Source of the DNA: Fistulifera solaris
Taxonomy: Eukaryota > Bacillariophyta > Bacillariophyceae > Naviculales > Stauroneidaceae
Direction of reading: 5' to 3'
Assembly: GCA_030295235.1 (NCBI GenBank)
Contig: AP026125.1
Span: 1,674,001 to 1,738,000, forward strand
DNA length: 64,000 nt
Below are positions 10,019 to 22,163 of the stretch, in pieces; within the stretch, counting starts at the first letter, position 1, and every line of letters begins with the position of its first letter. The position numbers and the translations under genes are program-made. The notes under the pieces are model-generated. The model did not search any database. It was not told where the DNA came from and was given only the letters and a program-made list of their open reading frames with translations.

Positions 10019-10084
10019 ACATTACGAAACTAAGCAATACAAAGGGCTAGACATTACGAAACTAAGCAATACAAATGGCTAGAC
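10019..10084. repeat. 32-bp direct repeat, two copies
   Basis: Two nearly identical 32-bp units containing CATTACGAAACTAAGCAATA lie immediately upstream of the 5S rRNA gene (with respect to its transcription). They could be 5' flanking control DNA of the 5S gene or a plain tandem duplication. Confidence 0.75.
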
Positions 10085-10191
10085 AATTATTTGGAATCGT
10101 TTGTTAGGGGTCACTTTCTTTATAAAGCAACCAACTCTAGTCTCTATGTTGCTGCTTCAAATTTTATTAGCTTTCAGCTATCTTGATATAA

Positions 10192-11188
10192 TTATCTTCG
10201 GCTATCGGGCGTGAAACTTACATCTGCGAGTTCCAAAACCGTGGGCAGATCTTGAATGGCCGTAAGGTACTCCAGATCATCCTCGTTCGTCTGAATGATT
10301 TGATTCACCGAGTTTTTGAACATCGGAATAATGGATGCTAGCGGCTTTTTTCGACGAAGCGTCTTCGAACGCTGTCCCCCAACCACTTTCCTGCAGTTTG
10401 TCGAACAAAAATCCCAAAGCATCGCTTTCTGCGTCTTTCATCACCGGACTTTCCATTATATCCCACATTGCGTCGAACAGATGAGACCTTTCGTCACTTA
10501 GGCCGTAGGCTGCAGGTGACATAATAAAACGCAATAAGCTCCGTTTCCGTTTGATTCCTTCTACTTGTTGTCGTATTGCTTCAATCATCGCCCCGACATC
10601 TTGTTTCGACAAGCACTGCCGAACATCTGTATCTCCGCATTCACAAACAGCACGCTCGACAGTTCGAATCAATGACACCATTCCAGTTTCAAAAAAGTAC
10701 TCGTATGTTTGACGTAAAGCATGTTGATGTTCCGAAGAACCATGTTCCGGCCGCCGACTTGCTAAATAGTGCACTTGCACTGTCAATATTAGCGATAAAA
10801 GCGTGTAGGAGTATGCCGTTACCAGAAGACGAGTCAAAAATCGAGTGCGCAATATCTCCCACAATACCTCTTGCTTTGCGGAATCGCCGGAATCAGCTCG
10901 TAACGCCTTCAACGCCTGCGTCGGTCCTTTGGTAGGAATTCGTTCTTCCACAATGGTTCGAATGGTGGGTAAGAAACGACATAACGTTCGTCGGACATCC
11001 AGTCGGCAATTCCGAAGTCGCGTGCGTCGTTCCTTCCAATTTTCTGGTTTCGTGTGATTGCCTGCACTACAGTATTGATTCCAGGCCCATGATCCCAACT
11101 GATACGCGCTGTAGGCCACCGCTGCCGTTGTCACAATGTTCGACACGACAGATCTCCCTCTTCGCTTTTGTTGTTGCTCGTTTTCCAT
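10192..11188 (-). CDS. PEX3: peroxin-3 (peroxisomal membrane biogenesis factor)
   Basis: PEX3 is the peroxisomal membrane anchor that receives PEX19 with its membrane-protein cargo. The protein is about 332 residues. The N-terminus has a basic cluster (QKRRGRS) followed by a hydrophobic stretch (NIVTTAAVAYSAYQLGSWAW), the usual PEX3 targeting and anchoring signal. Next come RRTLCRFLPTIRTIVEE, a membrane-proximal hydrophobic helix (VTAYSYTLLSLILTVQVHYL) and the PEX3-like C-terminus KKPLASIIPMFKNSVNQII. The reading frame slips by one base at a run of six T (plus strand 10346-10351); the sequence on both sides is conserved, so I treat it as one gene with a probable one-base sequence error. The family assignment rests on these blocks, without a database comparison. 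Confidence 0.82.
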
Positions 11189-11595
11189 GATATATTGAAA
11201 AAGTAAAAAAGAACACGTAATACCGATTTGTTTAGCACCAAAGGGCAGCTCAAGTTAGTTTAGCAAATAAAGGACTCTGTCATCGTCATGGTCACTGCGG
11301 CGGAAAAAAATTTACAAACGAAAAATCTCGTCCGCTCCGTAAATAGTAAAAAAGTCTCTAAGCGGCATTTAGAGGTCGTTTTGTAGATATTGTATAACGT
11401 ACCGGATACTCGCCCAAGACTACTTTTACTTGTATATTACCAGACACTGAGGACAACCAAAACGTGTGATGGACTGACGATAGACCAAGCGATCGAGCGA
11501 GCTACCTGGTAGCATCGACGGCATTTTTTTTTTTTTCATCAAGATGTGAGCCTCATTATCACGCAACAACTCAAAGAATCAAGCATAAACTTATC
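11189..11595. other. intergenic region between divergent PEX3 and mannosidase genes
   Basis: This 0.4-kb upstream region is shared by PEX3 (minus) and the alpha-mannosidase gene (plus). It contains a long T run near 11527 but no recognisable gene or repeat. Confidence 0.4.
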
Positions 11596-14362
11596 ATGCT
11601 TCGAAGGAGCGGAGAAGCGGATCGAAAGGCAACGTTATTTACTCCGGGAGGTCAGCGCAAGAGCCGATTACGACGGAAAGTAAACGATGAAGAGACTGGA
11701 CTGGTCACAACAACCTCGGATGTCGTAGAAAAACGCCGTCTGCATCCGTCGCGCGCCCCAAGAAATCCGTCCGTCGGAAGGCTAGTAATCCTATTCGATC
11801 GAATGAGAGCATCTTGTCCATGACATCCGCAATATTGACTCTGGTTTGCTGCTTTGCTTCTATTATGACGGTCATGCTCGTTCTGTTGATGCACATTGAG
11901 ACTCCTGATCTACAAATGAAGGACTTGTTGTATCAAGGCGAACACAGTTTGAAAGGAGTAATACAGCGCAAAGAAAAGCAGTTGATGGATGCAACTCAAA
12001 GCTTACTGGGTCATTCGCCGGGAATGCAGCGTGATATTCGTTCCGGCCATGCCGTTCAAACCATTCGGAAGGATGAGACCAATGTTATTGATATGCGTGA
12101 ATTGAATTATCAATTGCCGTTTTCAAATGAGGATGGAGGTGTTTGGAAACAAGGTTGGGATGTTCAACCTGTTTTAGTCGATGCGGAGCACCCTTTGACG
12201 GTCTACGTCATTCCTCATAGCCATTGTGATCCGGGTTGGCTCAAAACGTTTGATCAGTACTTTCAATCGCAAACCAAAAGCATCATTACCACTGTAGTGG
12301 ATGCACTCGCCAAAAATAAACGAAGAAAATTCATTTGGGCTGAAATATCATACTTTGCCTGGTGGTGGGAGGAACAAAATGAAAGTACACGACAACTGGT
12401 CCAACGGTTATTGAAAGATGGGCAACTCGAGTTTGTGACGGGCGGATGGGTACAGCCAGACGAAGCCAATTCGGAAATTTATGCTATGGAAATACAACTG
12501 CAGGAAGGACATACGTGGATTCGAGAGAACATCGGCGAGGAAGCTATCCCGAAATACGCTTGGTCGATCGATCCCTTTGGTTATTCACCGTCGGCAGCCT
12601 GGCTGTGGCAAAAATACGGCTTTCGTGCCATGTTGATCCAGCGGGTGCATTATGCCATCAAGAAAGAACTCGCTCGAAAGAAGCATCTTGAATTTTACTG
12701 GAGGCAAACCTGGGACGAGCATGGTGAGCACGATATTTTCACTCACGTCATGCCATTCTTCAGTTATGATATTCCGCACACTTGTGGACCCGACCCGTCA
12801 GTGTGCTGTCAATTCGATTTCAAGAGGGGGGAGAGGGCAATGTCCTTGGCGTAAGGATCCCATTCCAGTGACTGCTGGTAATGTTGCAGAACGAGCCACG
12901 CTCCTTTGGGATCAATACAAGAAAAAAGCGGCTCTTTACCGCTCGAACACGGTGCTCGTACCTCTTGGTGATGACTTTCGTTATCAAACAGCCAAAGAAG
13001 CGGAGAGCCAATACGAGAACTACCAAAGAATTTTTGACTATCTCAACAAAAACGTTCCCGGGGCCCACGTTCAGTTCGGAACTCTTTCTGACTACTTCAA
13101 AGACGTCATGGGTACTTTCGACACACCGTTGCTCAAGGGCTCATTTTTTACCTATGCTGATGTAAATGAAGATTACTGGTCTGGCTATTTCACTAGTCGT
13201 GCATTCGATAAGGCACTCGATCGACAGTTGGAGAGAGTGTTGTACGCTGCTGAAAGTATGGGAGGTACATCTCACGAGTTACGTGGTCCCCGTCGTGAGC
13301 TGGCTTTATTTCAACACCATGACGGTGTAGCGGGGACAGCGAAGACTAAGGTCGTGGAAGATTATGCTCGAAGAATGTTTGGTGCTATCAACGAAACTCA
13401 GGAGTGGATGTTAGCTTTCATCAAGAAGTCTCAGACCACGTCCGTTAGTCGCTTTGGTGAGACACTAAAACCTTGCGTATCTGCGAGTGAAGCACGCGAC
13501 TTGAGCGTTAATCATTGTTCCGGAGAAGCCCTTTTGTATAATCCTTTGGAAACTTCCCAACGATGCGCAGACACAACGATAGCCGGACGTTCATTTGCTT
13601 TAGGGTCAATACCTTGCGAAATTCCAGGAAATGTCGCTGGATCAAATACCGTCATTGAATTCGACCCCAAAACAGGACTAATGACTGCTCCGTTCAAAGA
13701 ACAATGGATGCTATGGAAAGTTAAAAGTGGAGGGGCGTATCTTTTTGTTCCGGGAACCCAAATCCCTTACAATATAGAGAACGTTGCTATCGAGAAAGAA
13801 AACTTCGTAATTGGTACAGAAAAGTGGAAGCGAACCGTTGTAGAAAAGGAAGTTCCCACTGAATATGGGACAGATGCCATTGTTATTGACTTTATATACG
13901 AAGTTAGCGTCGATACTGACAACGAAGAATGGTTTGTTCGTTTTGGCGCGGATATTCAGAACAATGGCTACTTTCACACGGATTTGAATGGCTTCAATTT
14001 TGATACACATCGTTTCCAGATCTGACATGCCCATTCAAAGCCAAGTCTTCCCAATGCCGACGTTAGCAAGCATCGACGATGACAACATGCGGCTAACAGT
14101 CATATCGACGCACGCGCAGGGTACGGCGTCTCTAGAAGATGGGACAATTGATGTATGGTTGGACCGAAGACTACGACAAGACGACAACCGTGGGCTGGGT
14201 CAAGGCGTGCAGGATAACCGTCTCACGCGGACGCGTTTTCGTGTCATACTGGAATCAGGTGGCTATGACCACGCTGCCGACTTTGATGTAAGCCCACTCG
14301 TCCGACGAATGTGGGATGAACTTCAGCATCCCCTCGAGATGTTTGGCCAAGTGACGTCGTAA
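11596..14362 (+). CDS. Golgi alpha-mannosidase II (glycoside hydrolase 38)
   Basis: This enzyme trims two mannoses from the GlcNAc-bearing N-glycan in the Golgi, opening the route to complex glycans. It has the type II membrane layout: a basic cytosolic tail from 11596, then one membrane segment (SAILTLVCCFASIMTVMLVL). The GH38 catalytic domain follows, with VIPHSHCDPGWLKTFDQYF (metal-binding His and Asp), YAWSIDPFGYSPSAAWLW (catalytic Asp region), LGDDFRYQ, ALFQHHDGVAGTAK and LDRRLRQDDNRGLGQG. At about 920 residues it lacks part of the usual C-terminal beta domain. The frame breaks three times: near 11730 (A5), at a G6 run (12826-12831) and near 14018-14026. Conservation runs through every break, so sequence error is likelier than a pseudogene. 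The gene is convergent with the 8-TM paralogue, 123 bp away. Confidence 0.9.
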
Positions 14363-14485
14363 AATTTTGTTCCTTGTCGACGTCCCGATCAAATCAACCT
14401 ATACGTGAGATAAAGTTACGGCAACATTAAGACTGCGTTGGTCTTATTAACACTTTATGTAGGCGGTGTTTTTATCGGAGACTTT

Positions 14486-15508
14486 CTACGGCTCCAGAAG
14501 TTCTTGCTCCGGCATCTCATCGCTAAAGACTCGTTTTCTGGCACTGCAAGCTAGCACGGAAAGGATCAGCAAAGCCAAAGCAGAAATCACCCTTCCCGTT
14601 TTTTCTGATAATACGCCCACAAGTATCAGTACGAGAATCATTCCAATCAGTAAAGATTGCATGTAATACGAATCCACCGACAGCATAAGTCTCTTGTGCT
14701 GTGACACATCCATGATATGATCTCTTGCCACAATCTGTCGTGTGCCCCACAATCCCAGAGTCGTGACCGAAGCTGTTATGAAGCACCAGAGTAGCAATAG
14801 AGGTAGCGCTGACGTCCAGTTTTCTTTGTTGGCATCGAGATAAAGCTTCGTTAAGATCGAGAGCACAAGGAGTTGAGTGGTAGCACCAATTAAAAGTCCC
14901 GACAAAGCTGCGATCATGCGATACGTATTATGAAGAGATGCATCTACCGAGTCCGTGCAGTTGACGTCGCCTCGAAGACGTCGAACGCGAGCCAAAGACT
15001 GCGATTGATTGAAAACAAACGCACAAAAAGATCCGTAGACAATAAGTGTAGCCACGACAACTAGCGAACCATGATGTGTTGCTGTCGTTGTATCATTCAA
15101 CAACCACGCCACGGCGAGGGCTGATAACGCTCCGGCGATGTTATAAGCCTCCAACTGAAAAATGATTTCTTCATAAGTGTTTGAGCGACGCAGGAAATAT
15201 TTCTGCGTCGAAATGCCGACGAAAATCGCAATCAAAGTCAGAAAGCTCCATTGCAAGGAAAACAAAAGGATGGATGACGTTGAACTGTTCAGGACACTGC
15301 CATCCCATTGAAGAATGTAGAGAAGAACTTGACTTAACACAGCTAAAATGGAGCCAGAAATGAAGGATGCAATTTTTAAAGTGGCGGTGAATTTGGTTTC
15401 AATCATTTCTTGGTCGTGCGTCGGGAAAAGCGGTTGCTCAACTGCAACGTCTTCGCGAATCATCATCTTGTCAATAAAAGGAGAGTATGTTTTCCAGGGT
15501 TTTTTCAT
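14486..15508 (-). CDS. 8-TM membrane protein with internal duplication, copy B
   Basis: A 340-residue membrane protein with the same plan as the gene at 3551-4621: two halves of four membrane segments. Marker blocks are SGSILAVLSQ, then FQLEAYNIAGALSALAVAWL in the first half, and SGLLIGATTQLLVL, then SVDSYYMQSLLIGMILVLIL in the second. A Gly/Gln membrane segment near the start of each half and a charged-aromatic helix start before the third segment are shared with copy A. The order of blocks and spacing support common descent, though identity is low. The hydrophilic N-terminus (about 45 residues) and C-terminus are short. Function is unknown; a transporter role is only suggested by the two-fold repeat. 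Confidence 0.75.
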   Translation of the reverse strand: MKKPWKTYSPFIDKMMIREDVAVEQPLFPTHDQEMIETKFTATLKIASFISGSILAVLSQVLLYILQWDGSVLNSSTSSILLFSLQWSFLTLIAIFVGISTQKYFLRRSNTYEEIIFQLEAYNIAGALSALAVAWLLNDTTTATHHGSLVVVATLIVYGSFCAFVFNQSQSLARVRRLRGDVNCTDSVDASLHNTYRMIAALSGLLIGATTQLLVLSILTKLYLDANKENWTSALPLLLLWCFITASVTTLGLWGTRQIVARDHIMDVSQHKRLMLSVDSYYMQSLLIGMILVLILVGVLSEKTGRVISALALLILSVLACSARKRVFSDEMPEQELLEP

Positions 15509-16687
15509 TGTCGTTTATTAGAAGACAGATTGCAGGTCTCTCGATTCCTTGCGAGTTTTCTCGAAGTTAAATCTTTGAACAAGAAGACATTTTGGAGTAG
15601 CACAAAAAGACTTAAAGAAGATGTTTCACCTTTAGCGAAAGAGTTTTGAATGAGGAAAAATAGTGCTGCTCCGACATTTTCAAAAAACACGCGCGCCAGC
15701 ACGCTAAAACAAAAACGCCAACTCACTCTCGTCTCACCAGGGCAAATTTCTTAGTGTGCTTGGCACGGCAGGTAAAATACAATAGCAAAGCTGTTACTGG
15801 TGTCCATTTCGAACGTAAGGTAGGACTAGATTGAAGCTCTAGAGAGGAGAGTATTGGATAGCCCCAATTCGTTTCTCAAAGAAGGGCTTCGGAAAACAAG
15901 TATCATTTATCATTTCTATCTTCGTTTGATGTAGTATACAGTTCCTAACTTCCAGGATTCTGATGTTTCTCACATTAGTTCATCATCGGAAAGTCAAAAA
16001 AACACACAAAGTTCACCGTGATTTCGTTGCTGGCGCAGGCACCGAATCAGTGTTTTCCTACGGCACTAGTTGTCACTAGTAGCCATACATAAGCAAGAAG
16101 TCTTCCAAATACACTATGAACGTTGTAAAATAGCAAAATGAGAGTTGGTCGAATGGAGTAACGTCACACCAGTTTTGATTTAAGTCCTACCAAGGGCTTC
16201 AGTGCTTCGGTGTCGCCACCGCCTCTAGAAATGGTAACGCAGCTAAAATCTAATGGTATGATGCTGACCTAAGCGTCCACTTTTACATGAGGGGAACAGA
16301 CTGGAAATTAGTGAGTGTTGGCTCTCTGCTTCTTTCTCCCACCATTTTCATTGAGGGACGGGGTCTATCTACAACCTAAATAATAATACTCCAGGGTACA
16401 ATAAAGCGCATTTAGATGGTCCGAATGTAGGTTTTGGGCGCAAAAATTTGTTACTTAATAACAATTTGATGTTTTGTCACTAAGTACAATTTAGGACATG
16501 TATAGTATATTTGAGATAACAGTTTTTAGATTTAGCGTTCTTGAATATAATCCGACGCGCGCCACTATTCTCCATTGCGCAAAATGTCACGCCTTCGTCA
16601 CGTCCCTCACTTTTCATGAAACACAAGTCATGAAACACAAGTTTAACCGAAAACGAAATCATTCATCGATTCTCGCGTGTGCCTAAC
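15509..16687. other. intergenic region, no gene recognised
   Basis: About 1.2 kb upstream of both flanking divergent genes. Small open frames exist on both strands near 16480-16690 but show no family features and overlap each other. No repeat family of this window was found here. Confidence 0.45.
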
Positions 16688-18057
16688 ATGAAGTTTATTT
16701 CTCTGTTATCGCTTATGCTGATTGCTCCAGTTTTTTCCTACGAGAGTCGTGTTCTGGGCGACATCGAAATGCGTTTGGGCAGCACTTCGTCGTCGGACAA
16801 AAATGAACTGGTAAGGGACACCTAATTTGTTGCTGATCGACTCATATCGTATTGGCCCGATCGCTTCACACGCGCTACTTGGCAAGTGAATTGGTGGTTT
16901 TTTGAACTATTTGTTGGGGGTGATTGCTCTCTTACGACTTTCCAGTTCATTTCTAATACTGCCGAAAAATTTGTTTCTTCATTCAGCTATTCGAGATACT
17001 TACACTGACTGTAGGTTTCCTCGACGACAAACTCAGTCAGAATTTTGCTGATGACAGCAGCGTTGACTTTGACAAAGTTAGTCTATCTGCTATGTCATAC
17101 GATATCACAGAGGTTCACGATGGGTATGTCGCGTCAATGACTCTCACCGGTCGTGCATTTTTTACCGAGGGAACCTCTCCTTCACAGCAAGAAGTTATTG
17201 ACATGACATCGCAAATCTTTCAGGAGGAAAATCAAGACTATCTCGCTTCTCTCATGGTTTCCAGCAACGTATTCCTACAAGATACACAGTATGCGATTGT
17301 GCGAGTGGATGGCAATGTCGTCTCAGAGAACCGTGGGCAAGATGGCAGTAACACCTTCAGTATGGACTCTTGGATCGTCTTGCTTGTCGGTGGTGCTACT
17401 GGCTTTCTTGTCGTTTTGACGGTTTGTCTTTTGTGGTATTGTTGCTCATACGTCAATTCAGAGGAGCCAGACGCTGTTGTCCGCAAGACCCCCTCAAAGG
17501 CAACCAAAAATACTGCCGAAGAGGACGAGTCGCTCAATGAACGATCCCAAACGCCTTCCCCGGTGCGAAGCATTTCATCGCAAGATTCTTCCGTATTCAC
17601 TTACAACCCCAAGTCCTCCAAATCTGTTGATTCCAAGACATTCGGTTCGTTCTTGACTAACAACACCGGCAGCGAGATAGACGTTGAAGCCTGGCAGAAA
17701 GGATCTAAGGTTCACAAGGACAATTCAATTTTTGGACATGATATTTCTGAAATCGAGAATAAGAAAGATCTGTCTTTGATTGAAGAGGGCAGCGACGAAG
17801 AAAATACGCCTGACAAACGCCGACCGGGCGCATCGTATCTAGCCAAGTATCAACAAGGAAACCTCCAAGCAGCCCGACCTTCTGCTGGATCTCATACCAA
17901 CAGTATCCGACGATCATCTTTCTCGTCTTCATCGGTTTCGTCTTCGTCGTCTCGGGCAAATAAGAGAAGGAACATCGACCTGGAAGCCGACGCCGAGGAG
18001 CTCATAAATGATCTCAAGGATCTTAGCGTGCAGATCAATCGATACAGAAATGGTTAG
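16688..18057 (+). CDS. secreted-domain, single-pass membrane protein
   Basis: Two exons, 16688-16810 and 16987-18057, give about 397 residues. The 176-bp intron has a GTAAGG donor and TTCAG acceptor and joins the frames exactly. Exon 1 supplies a clean signal peptide (MKFISLLSLMLIAPVFS). The extracellular part of about 150 residues has an alternating strand/helix pattern reminiscent of a SEA-like or ferredoxin-like fold. One membrane helix follows (SWIVLLVGGATGFLVVLTVC), then an acidic, Ser-rich cytosolic tail of about 190 residues ending in a helical segment (LEADAEELINDLKDLSVQIN). The next gene has the same layout and a similar ectodomain pattern, so they look like a tandem pair. No enzymatic motif is visible; a receptor or adhesion role is a guess. 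Confidence 0.75.
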
Positions 18058-18496
18058 TCCCTCTTATAACTGTTCGTTTATTATAAAAATCATTATAGTT
18101 TACACCTTTCTTTGTATGTATACTGTGTTCCATTATTTGAACTAAGGTTACCTGGGGCGATACGAGGAAGCTTCTTCTCACTAGGGTTAACGTTCATTTC
18201 GGCATTCGGCATTCGGCACTCGACTTTCTATTTAACAGGTCTCGACTTCTACATACATGAATACTAAATAACACCACTTAGGACTTGTCACGCAGCTGTG
18301 TCTATGTAAGCCCGTCCCGTTGTAATAGTGCATCTAAATATAATTTTCGTTTCTGCCGCGAACAGGTCACAACGCGTGCCCACCGTCACTTTTCTACGTC
18401 TCACATTACAAAAAATTGACCCGAGTTGCCTTTATCCTTTATCACTGCTCTGATTGCTAAAGCTTTTCACCGACCCTGCATATTGTAACTTGAAAG
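18058..18496. other. intergenic region between tandem membrane-protein genes
   Basis: This region holds the 3' flank of the upstream gene and the promoter of the downstream one. A short tandem of CGGCATT units lies near 18200-18217. Nothing else was recognised. Confidence 0.4.
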
Positions 18497-21427
18497 ATGA
18501 AAGCCCACGTTGTAGCAGCGCTTACTGCAGGCTTCGTGTCCGTGTTGGGAAAGGCTCAGAAAAGTGCCTTGTATCCATTGAAACAGCGCGGAGATCAAGC
18601 TGCAACAACCATTAGATTCAATTTGACAGATCTTCCAATTTACGGAATATCGTATTCGGAAGACAGTAGCCCAAAGCTTCTTACCCGCTTTATTATTGCT
18701 CTTTTTGAAACCGATGGACAACTTCCATTCTATCCCTCACTCTTCAACGTTGAGATGGCAATGCAAGATTTCGTTGAAGCGGAACTAAATTCTGCCTACG
18801 CTCCATTCAGCCTTATCAAGGACGTGCATGCAAAGGTTGTCTCTCAGAAGAACACAGCTTCAACGCGCAATATGCGATCCTTGCAGATGCGTGGTAGCGA
18901 GCTCGAGATGGAACTCAACGTGACGTTCGCGAACGAGCCATCGCCTGACATATCGGATGTTGACTTAGCGCTCAAAAATGCGATGGAAAATTTGACTTAC
19001 TTTTTGACTAATCTTACAAATCGAGCAGAAGGAGACAGAGAGCTAGAAAATGTGCACTCTGCCTTCCGTCTGGAAATATCAGACGCCAACTCGATCCAAG
19101 AGCCAACCGACGAAGTTGGCGGAAAGAACCGGAGGCAAAACCGAGCAACATTAAATTTATTATCCCTCTTGTCTGCGCCTTCTGTGCAGCGACGCTTTTG
19201 ATTGGTCTATTTGCTGTCCGTCGACAGCGTACTTCGAGGATCAGGGAGGCTCGAGCCCGCGGATACGTTGGCGACGATGGAAACTTACATTGGGATGATG
19301 AAAGCGATATATTCAGTTTTGAAACAGCCCTGCTCGAAACTCCCCATGAAAAGAATCTTCCGATGAAGACGTGGACTTCTGAAGGTGGTGGCATGTCGAA
19401 AGAGCTTCGTTATGGTGACGAAGACATGGGGGCCAATAGGTCTCGTTTTGGATCTCATGATGAGAGCTCCTACCAATTCACTGAGATTGCTCTCGATTCT
19501 CCCAACCGAGGCTCTGTCATAACATCATCCATCTGCAAACATGAATCTGACATGAACGACAAGATCGAGTCGACAAATCCAGTAGACCCCCCACGAGACG
19601 ACGTTGCTGTTACGAAGAAAGGACCCCGCTCGGTTTTCGGACTATTTCCGAGCCGCCCCCTTAGCGCACCTCAAACAGACCATCCATCGAGAAATACAAA
19701 TAACAGTTTGTCTACCTCCCAGGTGGTGCCTCAAGTCGCTCTTGCGGTACCGATGGGATCGACAGAGAAAGCTATCACGCCTGATTCATGCACATCATCT
19801 GTTTTTACTTTCTCTGATGAGGACGAAGGGCTTCGAGAGCTTGACGTCCGCGACGACGTCATGGATATTGTCGGCGACATTGAAGGCGGCTATCAAGCAA
19901 ACTGGCAGCGTCGCAATATAGGCAACTTGAAGCACGAAGTCAAGGCAGCCGGCTCGTTCGATCACTCCCAAGCAGAGAATGCTCCCAGCAAAGAAGACCT
20001 TTCACTATCTGGAGAACTTATCGGTCTCTCGGTTGCCGGTACTCAGTCTAGGGATGCGATAACTTCCCCAAGATCGGTCCAGAGTAAACCGTTCGACGAG
20101 GAAAGTCCCCCGAGAGACCAACCAGAATCTTTCACTGATTCGAGATTGCATTGCCCAAGCGGGCAACCGCTGCCTGACTTTCCACCATCATCAATGATTA
20201 ACGAGAGAAAAAGCATGAGCGACTCTAAGATCAGACGAGAGAAAGAGCCCGTTACCTTGCGTCCCAAGAGTTTTAGTGATTCGAAGCCGAGAAGCCGCTT
20301 ACACGGAACTTCTTATGACTGGGAAAGCGAGGACCCAACAGGCGCGAAAAAGAATTTGTCGCACAGTACAAACGGATATTACGATTGGGGGGTGACACTG
20401 CGCCCAGTTAGAAGTCCATCTTTGTTCCAGAATGAATTGAACACGCCGAATGGTGTGACTCGAAGCAGTAACGTCTACCTCAAAAATACGTCCAGCGAGG
20501 GTAGAGACAGAAAAAGTTTCGACGCTCTTTGGGAGAATGATGAAGTGAGTATCGTTTACAAGATCGGTAGGCGCCATACAAAGTCAATGGTTGCGGACGG
20601 GACGACAAATTATCAGAGCGAAGCCATGGATCCTACAGACTGGTCGGTTTCAACGGGAGAAGATGGAAGTTGCGCTTCGACTGAAGTAGCTGACACGACC
20701 CCTCAGACATCTGGAAAAAGAAGAGAAACTTCCTTTCTGATTTCTTTTCCGGCTCAAAAAGAAAAGCATTGACAATTTTGAAGATGCTAAGGCCCGTGTT
20801 AGCGTCGAACAATCGCCGGAGTCGACGGCAACTGACGAGGATGTCGCCGAGGCAGAAGCAGCGTCACACAAGCAACAGCTCATCAATGATCTTGGATGGC
20901 TAGAAAATAGAATTGCGTCATCGTATGGCGCTCTTGTGTCGTCACCGGACTCTCAGGTCGACTCCAGCATTCAACGTTCCCTTGAGCTTGGCAATGAAAG
21001 CCGCAATCCGTTAGAGTCGAGTAAAGGTGATTCGATTTTGGAAGACTCGCTTTCCTTTCCATCCGGAGACCAGAGCCGATCGTACTTTGGATCGTCCCTT
21101 GACACTACAGCAGATTTATTGAGTCCTGGTGCTAAGAACTCCTCAAATCAGAAGGGGTTGCAAACTATTCTCTGCCGTGACTGCTTTGCGCCCCCCGGTA
21201 AACTGAAAATTATAATTCAGTCCACCAAGGACGGCCCCGCTATTCACACTGTAAAGCCTGATAGCGCCTTGACAGGCCATATTTTTCCTGGTGATTTAAT
21301 CGTCAGCGTGGATGACGTTGATACACGATCTTTCACAGCAGAGCAAGTGATGAAGATGATGACAGAGAGAGCGCGTTACGAAAGAAAGATAACTGTGTTG
21401 CATTTCGACAAGACGGAAGACTTGTAA
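18497..21427 (+). CDS. single-pass membrane protein with C-terminal PDZ domain
   Basis: About 976 residues. The N-terminus (KAHVVAALTAGFVSVLGKA) is a plausible signal peptide. The ectodomain (about 200 residues) contains a segment like that of the upstream neighbour (LEMELNVTFANEPSPDISDV). A membrane helix follows (FIIPLVCAFCAATLLIGLF) with an Arg-rich stop-transfer (VRRQRTSRIREARARG). The cytosolic region of about 650 residues is disordered, with repeated SDSK and SFSDSKPRS motifs. The last 80 residues form a PDZ domain (IIIQSTKDGPAIHTVKPDSA, GHIFPGDLIVSVDDVDTRSF), which binds C-termini of partner proteins. The frame slips near 19160, inside the lead-in to the membrane helix, and near 20755 at A-rich runs; the helix and tail read correctly only across these breaks, so they are probably sequence errors. 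Function is unknown, perhaps a signalling scaffold. Confidence 0.7.
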
Positions 21428-22163
21428 CAGTGCGGCGTATCGGTTTACTCGTAGCGGCCATCGATGGCGCTGGTAACATGAGACGCAGCAATGAAGCGAT
21501 GAACCAAGTCAAGTAAAGTGATATATAATTACATATTCGATTGTCTCTTTTTTTGTTCGATGTGTTGATTGTGTATGTTTACGCGTTGCAATTTAGGTGG
21601 AAATGGGAATTGAGCAAGTCACGACGCTAGAGCCGTCTGCTGTTGCTACCATCTCCCTCTAGTCAAGTCAATTTTCAGTTGTAAGTAGGCAATTATTCTT
21701 CCTTCAGCACGCGCTGCACGCCTCACACCCATAAGATCGGTGCGTGCAACCTGGTCTTGCGAGGGTCCGCAGATCAGTGAGCAATGGGCAACGAGTGCAA
21801 CGAACTAAAAAATAACTGGGCTTATAGTTTTGTTCTTGGTGGTTAGTTCGTTCCTTGATACGTAAAAGTGAGAAGCAATAAGAATGTCGGCTGACAAAAT
21901 ACACAGTCAGGTTCAGCTGTTTTTAGCTGATGCGTACTCCATAGAGCAGTCTTGCGAAATACGGTGAAGGGTCACAAGTCACGGTCATTTTCATAAATCT
22001 CAAAAACGATTTTCCTCACAAAATCCTTTCCGATCAGCATCACTGGTGAAGCAACAAGAAGTAAATCCAGGCCTGGCAAAGGACTGCACCTCCTTCTTGT
22101 CACATTCTCGGTCGGCATCGATTGGATTCTTTACAATACTGAGGAGCCGTCTTTGACTTCATC
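21428..22163. other. intergenic region
   Basis: About 0.7 kb between two plus-strand genes. No gene, RNA or repeat was recognised. Confidence 0.4.

Noticed and set aside
11596-14362. Alpha-mannosidase II as a pseudogene
   Set aside because: Three frame breaks are matched by similar breaks in many essential neighbours and lie mainly at homopolymers; catalytic residues are all conserved, so sequence error fits better.
16240-16310. Possible box C/D-like small RNA (TATGATGCTGA)
   Set aside because: A single weak C-like and D-like box without terminal stem or a clear guide region; not enough to call an RNA gene.
16480-16686. Overlapping 60-codon frames on both strands before the membrane-protein gene
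   Set aside because: No family features, mutual overlap, and position in the promoter of the gene at 16688.
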